The notes under the pieces: model-generated
Told to the model about the DNA's origin: nothing
What the model saw: only the letters and a program-made list of their open reading frames with translations
The model's database searches: none
Program-made: the position numbers and the translations under genes
Source of the DNA: Botryococcus braunii
Taxonomy: Eukaryota > Chlorophyta > Trebouxiophyceae
DNA: 20,000 bases
Assembly: GCA_002005505.1 (NCBI GenBank)
Contig: KV908528.1
Span: forward strand, 236,358 to 256,357
Direction of reading: 5' to 3'
Shown: positions 6,578-14,492 of the stretch, piece by piece
Layout: each line of letters starts with the position of its first letter
Numbering within the stretch: the first letter of the stretch is position 1

Positions 6578-9006
6578 TACGGCGCGACCACTAAGGTCAT
6601 TTTCTTAGTCTTAAAAGACAAGTCAAGTAGCTGATACGTAGTGTTGGGGTCGTGTCTGTCAGGCTGCATGAGTTGATTCCTTGGAAGACCTATTGCATAT
6701 TTGGAACGCATGGGTTTAAGTTGAACATCGTACTGCAACATGAAAGCCCAGCCTATGAGATAATCAATGGCTAATTTATCAATGACACGGAATGTGGCAA
6801 CATAATAAGCTTTATCCATGCAGAAGATTACATTGTCTAAAGCACGTACAGTCATCGTATGCGATCTGCCATCTGCCATGTTAACCCTGAACGGTTTGAT
6901 CTTTTTAATAGCATGAGTGGAAAATTGATGATCAGAAGCAAATGCCTTCGCACTCATGAGCTTAACATTGCAGCCAGTATCAAAATGTCCTGTCCTAAGT
7001 GCCATTGGGGAAAAGTGAGATGGTGTCTTACCACCATTTTCGGCAGGCTTGAGGAAGGCGAAGTTGAAAGCAGGCATGCTGGCAGTAGGTATAAAAATAG
7101 TGGGTACCTGATTAGTTGCTACCTGGGCAAAATCTTCCTGCATTGGTTGCGGCAGTGACTCTGCAATCTGCATGGCTGGAGTCAACAGTGAAATAATTGG
7201 AATTTCTTCGAAATTGATGCTTCTAGATGGAATGTATAAAGAAGGCTCTCTGTTCAATGGTGTTTCAAAAGTAGTATGTGGAGTGGCTGTCCCTGCGTCC
7301 TGCATGAACGACTCTACACTCTGCACGGGCAGCTCCCTGCCATTGAGAGAGCAGCCGAAAGCGATATGTTCCTGCTCAGCCAAATGATTTAGCGCTATCC
7401 CCATCTCAACTATGACTCTCTCTGCATCATCGGGACTAGGCTGGAACAAGGCTTCACAGGCATCAGCGAATTTAGGATATGCAGGATTTTTGGTGATCCT
7501 AACTAAGCCAGACAGGGTAGTTGTGATAACGGCCGACGCAATACGATTTTCCGGATGATGAAAGTTTTGCGGCGGATGCTGCGCGGGGCGCGGTTTTGCG
7601 CGGTCTGCTGGCCTGAAATTTTCGGCCCTGTACGGTCTCCTGCTATTCAAAGCAAACACATTGGCAGGGGTGTTCTCTTGAGAAGTACAAGACATGGGAC
7701 TTAGTCCCTGCATCATGCCGCACATGACATTCCGCAAATCATCAAAATCATGCACAATTGCACTTGGTTGCAAGACAGGTGGATCTGCAGAAGGGAGAGA
7801 AGGGCCATTGCAGCTGTCTGGGTGGAATCCTGTAATTTCTCTGGCTTTCTGCAATAGAGTAGAGGCATGGTTGTGCCTGAGCGCAAGTGCTCTCAACGCT
7901 ATATCCTTTTTCGTCTCATTTGGGGTCATCCGGGCCCCAACATGCTGAGAAGGTGGCGGATTACTGGCTTTCTGCCGTAGCAGATCATCTAAGTCAATCG
8001 ACCAATTCACAAAGCGTGGATTTGCATCATGTGAGTCCTGCATAAGTGCTAATGTATCCAAATGTTTGTTAGTTAGCTGCTCCTGGGGGCTCACAGTGGT
8101 AATGATACTACGATCGTGCTGCACTGTCCTAGTAGTGATCATTCTATGCGTAGGCAAGACACTGGCATCAACAGCAGTATATTCATCCGTGTTAGGAGTC
8201 CTCTGCCAAATAGGCTCGAGGGTGTTCATGTATTCCGCATTAAATCGGGCCATGTGTGTCTCGTTTAACACATTTGGAGGGTGTTGCAGGACAATCACAA
8301 AGTCAATAAAAGGTTTTACCATCTCATTGTCATAATAGACCTGAGCTGGCTCTATGTGCGTGCCACTAAGCCAACCAATATGTTGGGCAGGCCTGGGCAA
8401 GTGATCAGGCCGGTACGGGGGTTTGTCAGAGCAATGGATGGTTGGGTCAAAGAAGGCAACTTTCATAGGCCAACACAAGTCCTTCTGTTTGTTGGCCACA
8501 CGTGAGGAGTCATGCAAGGGCAATTTCCAGCACTCGTTTGAATATAAAGGTACGTTGCGAAATGCAGTGGGGTGAGGAGGAGGCTCAATTCTAGGCAGAA
8601 ATGTAACTTTCTCCGTTTCCATAGGCACTGGCAACTGTAGCAGATGTGGCTTACCTTGAGTCTTCTTACTGTTTTCATGAGCCGCACATTCTGCTGGAGT
8701 CATCGGACGCTTCCCTTTGTCAATGCTATTGCTTGCAGCTGCCGTATCAATAAGGTTATAGGCGCCAGCCAAACGTTCCATGCCTTCCTTGATCAAAGCC
8801 TGCACCCGTTTGGTATGCTTGGGCTTTCTGCCCCTGGCTATAAGAGGTGGCAGGCCAGCACGCGTCTTACTGGCCGGACCTGTCTTCTTTGCAGAGACCC
8901 TAGGCTTGCGGATGACTTTCCGCACTGACGGACTCTTCGCTGCAGTCTTGTTAGTACGTAAATTCGACATGCAGGCAAGATCCAGCTTTGGGAACTGCTC
9001 CCCCAC
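6577..9006 (-). CDS. pol: Ty3 gag-pol middle: long unknown linker followed by aspartic protease
   Basis: This 809-codon frame is the longest in the window. Its C-terminal third is a retropepsin-like protease that would cut the polyprotein: HFDTGCNVKLM carries the DTG active site (D676, codon at 6979-6981) and YLIGWAFMLQYDVQL (about 749-763) is equivalent to the ILG-hydrophobic block before the last strand. Residues 1-600 match nothing I recognise. They begin with a Lys/Arg-rich segment (13-70) and hold proline-rich stretches (about 475-500) and no Cys-His knuckle. It is in the same frame as gag (9202-10149), separated by three stops, so the true start lies upstream; the drawn start is GTG and the first ATG is residue 13. 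The end is TAG, one base before the RT frame. Confidence 0.85.
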   Translation of the reverse strand: MGEQFPKLDLACMSNLRTNKTAAKSPSVRKVIRKPRVSAKKTGPASKTRAGLPPLIARGRKPKHTKRVQALIKEGMERLAGAYNLIDTAAASNSIDKGKRPMTPAECAAHENSKKTQGKPHLLQLPVPMETEKVTFLPRIEPPPHPTAFRNVPLYSNECWKLPLHDSSRVANKQKDLCWPMKVAFFDPTIHCSDKPPYRPDHLPRPAQHIGWLSGTHIEPAQVYYDNEMVKPFIDFVIVLQHPPNVLNETHMARFNAEYMNTLEPIWQRTPNTDEYTAVDASVLPTHRMITTRTVQHDRSIITTVSPQEQLTNKHLDTLALMQDSHDANPRFVNWSIDLDDLLRQKASNPPPSQHVGARMTPNETKKDIALRALALRHNHASTLLQKAREITGFHPDSCNGPSLPSADPPVLQPSAIVHDFDDLRNVMCGMMQGLSPMSCTSQENTPANVFALNSRRPYRAENFRPADRAKPRPAQHPPQNFHHPENRIASAVITTTLSGLVRITKNPAYPKFADACEALFQPSPDDAERVIVEMGIALNHLAEQEHIAFGCSLNGRELPVQSVESFMQDAGTATPHTTFETPLNREPSLYIPSRSINFEEIPIISLLTPAMQIAESLPQPMQEDFAQVATNQVPTIFIPTASMPAFNFAFLKPAENGGKTPSHFSPMALRTGHFDTGCNVKLMSAKAFASDHQFSTHAIKKIKPFRVNMADGRSHTMTVRALDNVIFCMDKAYYVATFRVIDKLAIDYLIGWAFMLQYDVQLKPMRSKYAIGLPRNQLMQPDRHDPNTTYQLLDLSFKTKKMTLVVAP

Positions 9007-9204
9007 AGGTGTGGGAGGTCAAGGTAATACATCTTCAGCAGCACTGCATGCCTGATTAGGGTTTACTGCAACAAACGTCCTCTTTCTCATGCTAGCCGCA
9101 ACTCTGTCTTGAACATAGATTGCAGGCTTGCGATTTCATATCTCAATAGGAACGAAGTCAGGGTCTTTACTGCTCACCTTGTCTTCTTTCTCATCCTCTG
9201 TCTA
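9007..9204 (-). pseudogene. Gag-protease junction with three in-frame stops
   Basis: Reading on in the gag frame past its TAG (9202-9204) gives TEDEKEDKVSSKDPDFVPIEI, a TGA (9136-9138), NRKPAIYVQDRVAASMRKR and on to a TGA (9019-9021), then PPTPVGEQF into the 809-codon frame. The translation between stops looks like protein, so this was continuous coding or a translational read-through region. Three separate stops make simple read-through unlikely and favour decay. Confidence 0.7.
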
Positions 9205-10149
9205 CTCGTCTGGAGTCAGATCACAAATGTTTACATCAAGGTCTGAATCCTCGTCTGACATGTTGAGCTGCAACATAAAGAAAGAAGGCGATTTTTCTTC
9301 AAATGGCTGGTTGTAATTGGCATAGCCTCTGCCATTTTTACGACCTCTGCCCCTGTAGTTACTTGACCTGTTGTCTTGAAAATTCTTCTTGTCACTGTGG
9401 TCTCCCTGCGAGTTGTTAACTTTTGCTCCCTGTGCGTTGTTAGTTCTCTTCTGGTGCAAAAGATTCGCAGCGAACTCAGCATCGGAGTCAAGTGCCCAAG
9501 TCAACAAATTAGCAAAGGTGATAGGTTTGGGATTTTCATGAGTTTCCATAGCCACATGCATCGTTTCCAACTTGGACCTCATGAAGGGTTTGTGATGCTT
9601 GTCTGTCATGGCTGAAATTATCATTTCGAATACCTCCTCTTTGTCTGGCAGTCCGATCCAATGTTTGTAGCCCAGATCCTTGACTTCATTCATGAAATCC
9701 GCAGCAGGCTGATTTTCTCGCTGCCTCTTGGAACGAAGAGCGGCCAAATATCCGTGCTGATCAGGCTTGAATAGCCTTGTTAGTATGGAGAACAGCTCAC
9801 TTGCATCAGTTAGTCGTCTCCCCGCAATGTTAGAGTCAATACTCAAGACAACTTCATGATTATTGCAAGCAGATTTCTTAACAGCATCTAAAATCTCAGA
9901 AGGGGTCAGACCTGTTCCATCCTGCCTGATGATCAGTTTCACACGCTCAATCCAATGCGCAATCGACGTACCTTTTACGAGTGCTGGCAGGAGCTCGTTA
10001 AGCATCTTCCGTCTGGGAGCCCTTTCTTGAGGTGTGGGTCCGCTGACAGCTGGCACGGGTCTGGGCTGGCTGACTGCTGCAGTTACTATTGACCTAATTT
10101 GCGCTGACATTTCAGAGTCCTTGGTATTCAATGCCTCTAACAAATGCAC
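9202..10149 (-). pseudogene. gag: Ty3 Gag, main part (capsid-like region and RG-rich tail)
   Basis: Gag forms the virus-like particle that packages the element RNA. This 315-codon frame has a capsid-like helical region (about 55-220) typical of retrotransposon Gag: IAHWIERVKLIIRQDG, then a segment from LFSILTRLFKPDQHGYLAALRS to RENQPAADFMNEVKDLGYKHW, then EEVFEMIISAMTDKHHKPFM. The tail lacks a CCHC knuckle and instead has an Arg-Gly stretch (RGRGRKNGRGY, about 267-277) able to bind RNA, followed by an acidic end (SDEDSDLDVN). The first Met is a non-ATG codon; the N-terminus lies in the upstream frame (10112-10435), so a frameshift near 10120-10150 separates the two. It ends at TAG. Confidence 0.82.
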
Positions 10150-10435
10150 GGACTAACCCCTGAATAATGTGAACTGCCTCATTCCCCACGTCTACACCCT
10201 CTCTGAGTGAATCTGCGAACTTCTGAGCCTCAACAGGCCCACAACCTCTTTCTATGCTCTGTATCATAGCTGGCACTAACGCTGCCAGTTCAGGTTGATC
10301 CTGAATGACCTGTAACGACTGAGCAATTGGCACAGCACGAGGTGTACTTGGGATCTGTATGGGGTTTAGTCTGGTACCTCTGGGTGGTGTGAATATCTCA
10401 GTTTCCACGGGTACCTCCATACCAAAATCAGCCAT
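10112..10435 (-). pseudogene. gag: Ty3 Gag, N-terminal part
   Basis: It starts at a true ATG (10433-10435) and has 107 codons; the start MADFGMEV looks like a genuine Gag N-terminus. It is rich in proline and small residues (residues 15-40), then has a helical segment (VIQDQPELAALVPAMIQSIE). It ends at TGA 10112-10114 and overlaps the main Gag frame by 38 bases. The best reading switches at VRA(F) into HLLEALNTKDSEM, a single-base lesion rather than a visible programmed site. The ATG is preceded by a long leader. Confidence 0.75.
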
Positions 10436-11696
10436 ATTTCAACGGCTTACACAAATCTCAGAGCAACACGACTTACACTACCCCTGCACAGGTCCTATCA
10501 CTCTTGTAAGTGTGATCAAAGGCTGTGCTTCTCGGTTGTCCAAAATGTGCTCCTCTTAAGACGATTCTCGTGTGTATGGTATGTGTGTTCTCTCACTCGT
10601 CTACTAAAAAATTTTACAATGTTCGGGCTTACGCCACAATGCTTGCTACCTTGACAATCACCAGCTACGTACGCTTACCGTATACAGCCGTTCTTCTACG
10701 TTCTGACTGCTCGCAATTTAAGTCACCTGTTTTCCTGGCAAAATTTTTGAGCCTTTCAAGCTCAAACACAAACGTTAGTGTGCACTAAAGACTCTGAAGA
10801 GAGGTCCAAGCGCGGGCGGCTATGCCCAAAAACACGATACAGAGGCACTTCTGCCAAATGAATTACTGATATTAACTTCTAATCAAAGCTTTAACCTCGC
10901 ATCTCCAGGCCTAGCATGCCACTTGTAAATACAGATCAAATGCGTGCCGGGTCTTTCACCGCACGCTGCCTACTCACGCTAGAAGACAGACTGGACTCAA
11001 ATTTGACGCAGAGCAGGTTCAAACGCTAGAAACCACGGGCCTTCTACTAATAAGCATTACAGGCAAGCACAGTACCTCAATCAAAGCACTTATCAAGCGC
11101 AGGCGACAGACCTCGGAAACTCCGAGAGGAGTTCCGCCAGGTGCAATTCAAAGTAAAAACTCACAAGGCACACTTAATCGCTCGAGGGTTAAAAGACACA
11201 GCCTCAGGATAGTGTCGGGATGTAGCGCGCCACTCACCGACCTGCGATCGTGTCCGAAACTACAGCGATCTTGGCAGAGAAAGCAGAAAAATGAGATGTG
11301 AGCCTTGTCTTTGGGATAAGTATGTAATTACAATAACTTAAGGCGTAGTATCCCCTGTATACACCTGCCGTAATAATGTGATGCTCCCCTTGGTGGGCGT
11401 CCCCTACCAGGATCTCGGTCACTACTAGGTGCACACAACGATGTGAGGTGCGAAGACTCTCACTTCCTAAAACCTCTTGTATACGTTAAAAGCTGGTGTG
11501 CGCCACCGACTGTCGGTGGAGGATAGACCGAAGTACCACTCACACTACCTAGCCTCAAGCAAAGGACATTGCAGACGTTAACTGTCCACACGGCTCCTAT
11601 ACACAGTAACTGAGACTACTGTAGAGCATAGCATCACAGTGAATATCCACGGTTTTTCGGAAACTTAACACAAAGTGTATCCCAGGCTATCAATCT
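10436..11696 (-). other. Ty3 5' leader, non-coding
   Basis: These 1.26 kb lie between the gag ATG and the right terminal repeat, with no frame over about 90 codons that looks coding. There are small perfect stems such as CCACCGAC-T-GTCGGTGG (11503-11519) and GGAAACTCC/GGAGTTCC (about 11115-11136), which in RNA could serve packaging or translation. If the true LTR is about 980 bp, the right part (from about 10838) would be 5' LTR, but it does not resemble unit A by eye. No clear tRNA 3'-end complement was found next to a TG/CA end. Confidence 0.5.
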
Positions 11697-11819
11697 GAGG
11701 GAATCACGGCAGGTAGGCGAGCTTATCTATGCCCGCGAGAATGCTGCCTCACGTGATCGCCGTACTAAGCAGTCACGTGAATTACCAATACATTATATGT
11801 CACAACTAAGGCTATGACA
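11697..11819 (-). repeat. Terminal repeat of the Ty3 element, right (5') copy
   Basis: Near-identical to 2073-2199, ending GGCTATGACA directly before GTGT. Read on the minus strand it starts TGTCATAGCC, then has a TATA-like ACATATAATG and two CACGTG boxes (11774-11779 and 11750-11755, 24 bases apart). As the upstream end of the element this is where its promoter should sit. Confidence 0.82.
11750..11779. promoter_or_regulatory. Paired CACGTG (E-box/G-box) sites in the Ty3 terminal repeat
   Basis: TCACGTGA occurs twice, with CACGTG cores at 11750-11755 and 11774-11779; both are kept in the left copy at 2130-2135 and 2154-2159. CACGTG is the classic site of bHLH and, in plants and algae, bZIP factors. 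Two centred about 24 bases apart, near an AT-rich TATA-like stretch at the element's 5' end, suggest a promoter. Function is inferred. Confidence 0.45.
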
Positions 11820-11823
11820 GTGT
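11820..11823. repeat. Right GTGT target duplication of the Ty3 element
   Basis: It directly follows ATGACA and resumes the copia LTR (GTGTAACGAACTG). It pairs with 1214-1217. Confidence 0.9.
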
Positions 11824-11985
11824 AACGAACTGTTTGGAAAGATGCTGGGCATTCTTGATGCTAGTCTTGTCCATTGAGTTGCATGTGCAATATAGGAGAC
11901 AGTCGTCCGGACTGGAGGTTGAGGCACCTACTTTAACGATCTGTCTGCATGTTTACAGGTGATGCCGAATGCCCATAACCTAACA
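11824..11985 (+). repeat. 5' LTR of the copia element, right part
   Basis: This segment aligns with 17038-17200 of the 3' LTR from AACGAACTG through GATGCTAGTCTTGTCCATTGA to the terminal GCCCATAACCTAACA. It contains the second copy of the LTR's internal duplicated block (about 11828-11960). Together with 683-1217 it restores an LTR of 697 bp. Confidence 0.93.
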
Positions 11986-12001
11986 GGTTATGGGCTCACC
12001 C
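11986..12001 (+). other. Copia primer-binding site, initiator tRNA-Met anticodon-arm type
   Basis: GGTTATGGGCTCACCC begins at the first base after the LTR. Its complement reads GGGTGAGCCCATAACC, which resembles the anticodon stem-loop of eukaryotic initiator tRNA-Met (GGGCCCATAACC core, anticodon CAT), not a tRNA 3' end. Drosophila copia is known to prime from a 5' half of initiator tRNA-Met through the same region. The position and sequence make the assignment good; exact pairing with the host tRNA cannot be checked here. Confidence 0.8.
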
Positions 12002-12540
12002 AAATCTGGGTGCTGAGGACAAGCCGATATGTGGTTTTGGGCAAGGCACTTGTGGCCAGCGGACACTACACAAGTCTACTCCAGTCCGACAGGGAGCGAC
12101 AGCCCCGCTGTTGTGCACCCGGCCTTCAAGTCGCAGTATATGCTTCAGAATCCATTCAAATGGAGTCTGAAATGCCAAGAAATCTTGGCAGTTTCATCCG
12201 CAAGGCGAGCTGGTGAAATCCCGATTGGAAGGGGACGAGACGGAAGACTACCTTGGGATGGAGGATTGAAATTTTGAGTGCATATGGGAAGTTGTGAATG
12301 ATTTGGGTCCCGAATTGTGAGTGTGTGGCTCAATGATTTGAGAGAGGAAGTGATGCTCCTGTGTTACAGTAAGAGTGGTTGAGAGGTGAACCAATACAAA
12401 GGGTTATTTTAAAGTCTGTCACCCACTTAAGGCTGGAGATCAAGGAGGTCAGATTTACAAAGAGTAAAATGAATGACCTCTACCCACTGACATTAAGTGT
12501 GATACTCAGCAGGAAGAAGTGGGTGGACCCTGGGGAGCCC
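12002..12540 (+). other. Copia interior after the PBS, unrecognised
   Basis: Short open frames (85 codons at most) but no gag motif and no CCHC knuckle. A leader or an untranslated insert is possible. I see no RNA gene. Confidence 0.4.
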
Positions 12541-12625
12541 CTACCTAGGTAGTGGTAGACACCATGAGCAACAGTACATGTACTGTAGCAATGGATGGGC
12601 TTACACATATGTTGTATGTGTAAGC
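12541..12625. repeat. Three successive palindromes
   Basis: CTACCTAGGTAG (12541-12552) and ACAGTACATGTACTGT (12571-12586) are perfect palindromes. GCTTACACATA (12599-12609) and TATGTGTAAGC (12615-12625) are perfect 11-bp arms around TGTTG. Three perfect palindromic elements within 85 bases would form a row of hairpins or a dimeric-protein binding region. Confidence 0.75.
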
Positions 12626-12767
12626 ATGTGTAAAGATGTCCAAGAGCTGGGGCTTGAAAGACAATGATTGTGTATGTGTAAACAGCCAGTAGTTGGCACA
12701 ATATGGTGGTAAAGGACTTTTGGTTCCCCAGTCCACTGAGCACATTCTTATTGTGGTTTGCGCTGCT

Positions 12768-12872
12768 ACTCGCTGATGGCTACTCCCTAATGTTGAGGGT
12801 GAGAAAGGCTGATCAGGTGTCGCGTTCGGACTCGCTGATGGCTAGTCCCTAATGTTGAGGGTGAGAAATGCT
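12768..12872. repeat. Two-copy tandem repeat, 62-bp period
   Basis: ACTCGCTGATGGCTA(C/G)TCCC followed by TAATGTTGAGGGTGAGAAA(G/T)GCT occurs at 12768-12810 and 12830-12872 with two mismatches. The intervening 19 bases do not repeat. No coding potential seen. Confidence 0.85.
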
Positions 12873-13705
12873 AAATCGGGAGTCGTGTGCCTCATTTAAC
12901 TGCTGTGCACTTGCGGTGGCAAGACCTCTTATCGGAACGGCTGTGTAATAATCAATGTCATGACTTGTCTTATGTGCCTGGCATTCCTTCCATGTTTTCC
13001 AAAGTGTGAAACTAGACATTGACTGCTTGTGGCTGGTCAATGATGTGTAGTCATGTCATGTGTGGCTGATGTTGTGTGGCCAACGCGGTTTTCAAACCTT
13101 GAGTGGCCCTACATGGGGTCATATATGGGTCCAGTGTGGCTTGAGAGACCTCTCTATGTGTGTCTGTGTATGTGGTGTTTGTGAAAATCTCTAAGAAAAG
13201 GTATGTTGAGGATTTTTACCTGGTGTTGAAAGTTTTTGGGCTGACCAGGAGTGAGTTGTGGGTACCAGAACACTACAATTTCATCGTTGCGCAATGCATG
13301 CGCTTCACGCCCTGACCTATAGTCTGGCATGGACCATAGGGTAATTGACACAGAATGTTTAAGGTGATATACATGAATGACTTTAGGAATGCAAAGATGT
13401 GCAGTTGGGGTAGAACTATCAGTGCCTATGGGACAAGGTACGATCGGCGGGTTCCGGGGGTCTAAATCTGGATGTGTGCCAAGGCCCGTGGCCCACGGGA
13501 AGCCCCGGGATTTTGCAACGCCTGGAAGTTGTTGCGTTCCTGCTGAGACAGTTGCGACAATGTACGGGTTTGCGCTACAGTATGCGAACGAGGTTGGTAG
13601 ACCGATGTATACAGGATTGTGGAGGTGTATAGTCCGATGGATACCCGATGTGAAGACCGTGAAGTGAAGGTCGGTCCGTCCGATTTTGGTTTTGTGGGGA
13701 AGATA

Positions 13706-14128
13706 TTAGATACAGTTTAAATAGTTAATTCGTTGGCATTCCGCCGAAGGAGTCGTCGCGGTACGAGGTTTACAAGAAGTGTAGCCGTGCAGCTCGTGGG
13801 AACCGCACAAGAAACACTGCACTTTGCGTCGGGTGGAAGACATGGTAAGTCCAGCGGGGCTATTGCCGCCTTGTTGAGGCGAAAGGGGTTCCAATTAGTG
13901 CGGGTTCAACGTTTTGTGTGCCTTATCTTAAAGCATTTCGTCCAAGGCTCCATCGTTTTGTTCGTGACGGTTGAGAATATTATTATTGACATCTGCAAGG
14001 GCATTGGCAAAAGCAGTCAGCTGCAATGCTGTTCCCACGAGCAATGCTATGCAGTCAGGTGTAACCGTTAAATGTACCTTGGTTATTGCCGAACGTTGCA
14101 GGTGACTGCATAAGCGACATCGGCCCAC
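13706..14128 (-). pseudogene. Minus-strand coding-like stretch with a knuckle-like Cys/His motif, interrupted by stops
   Basis: One frame runs from 14128 to 13706 with two TAA stops (13928-13930 and about 13898). It reads as a helix-forming segment (IALLVGTALQLTAFANALADV, then NRHEQNDGALDEML) and then a 45-codon part from the ATG at 13841-13843: CFLCGSHELHGYTSC, spacing C-x2-C-x5-H-x4-C, one residue longer than the retroviral CCHC knuckle. It might be the Gag of a third, inverted element or exons of a broken gene. A neighbouring frame also starts well (ATG in CCGATGTCGCTTATG), so the frame choice is uncertain. Family not recognised. Confidence 0.3.
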
Positions 14129-14180
14129 GTTGTCATTACTAACTTGTAAATAAATGAGAAAGGTGCCATTATCAAGAACG

Positions 14181-14426
14181 TCAAATCTTCAAGCCAAAGA
14201 CAACTACAAAAGGAGGGAAAAACAAAGGGAAAAAAACGGCTTACCGTGCACAATCGGGAAGGCTAGGTCCAAAGCCGTCGCCCTTGCTGCTGGTGGCACC
14301 GTGTACTTCGTGTGTATATCGAGTATGGTATTACGCTGTATACAAAAGTGGAGGAAGAAGAAAAAACAGGCTTACCTGGACGGCCATCATGGCGAAAGCC
14401 AAGGCTGCACACCCGAAGCCCAACAT
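14181..14426 (-). CDS. Putative three-exon small gene with two introns of about 40 nt
   Basis: On the minus strand an ATG (14424-14426) opens 17 codons (14376-14426) that end at CAG|GTAAGCC. A 40-base intron (14336-14375) ends in TTTTGTATACAG. Exon 2 (14245-14335, 91 bases) stays open and ends ACG|GTAAGCC. A 41-base intron (14204-14244) ends CCTTTTGTAG. Exon 3 adds eight bases of the last codons and stops at TGA 14181-14183, giving about 54 residues. The two introns share donors and pyrimidine-rich interiors and differ by one base in length, which is hard to get by chance. The product starts with a hydrophobic segment (LGFGCAALAFAMMAV), signal-peptide or membrane-like. No family recognised. 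A stop lies just upstream of the ATG in frame, and exon 3 may continue differently through another acceptor. It lies antisense inside the copia element. Confidence 0.4.
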
Positions 14427-14492
14427 GTCCGTTCTCCTCTATGTATTAAAGATCAAATAGATATGCGTGTTTGCTTTATTGTTCTTCTTTGA

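Larger units (their letters stand above)
1218..11819 (-). mobile_element. Ty3/gypsy-type retrotransposon (decayed) with a tandem terminal unit, nested in the copia 5' LTR
   Basis: The insertion starts TGTCAT and ends ATGACA, has TG/CA ends and is flanked by GTGT on both sides. On the minus strand the order is gag, protease, reverse transcriptase, RNase H, PHD finger, integrase: integrase follows RT/RNase H, which defines Ty3/gypsy. The coding region has at least five frameshifts and six in-frame stops. The segment 1218-2199 is bounded by the same end motifs as 2204-11819. I could not find two matching full-length LTRs, an obvious PBS or an obvious polypurine tract. The family is clear; the exact terminal structure is not. 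Confidence 0.88.

Noticed and set aside
6577..6579. Programmed frameshift between protease and RT
   Set aside because: The frames overlap by one base at TAG/GTG, but no slippery heptamer or clear pseudoknot is visible, and other frameshifts in the element are plainly mutational.
9202..9204. Gag TAG as a read-through codon
   Set aside because: Two further TGA stops follow in the same frame before the protease region, so decay is simpler.
13377..13667. Copia RT remnant (DVKT-like end)
   Set aside because: Only a few residues resemble the HQLDVKTAFLNG block; the rest does not align.
13841..13852. Perfect + strand splice donor ATG|GTAAGTCC
   Set aside because: No matching exon or acceptor could be supported; donors of this kind occur by chance.
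13706..14128. TAA reassigned to Gln (as in some green algae), joining the minus-strand frame
   Set aside because: The Ty3 genes treat TAA, TAG and TGA alike as breaks, and no intact gene here tests the code.
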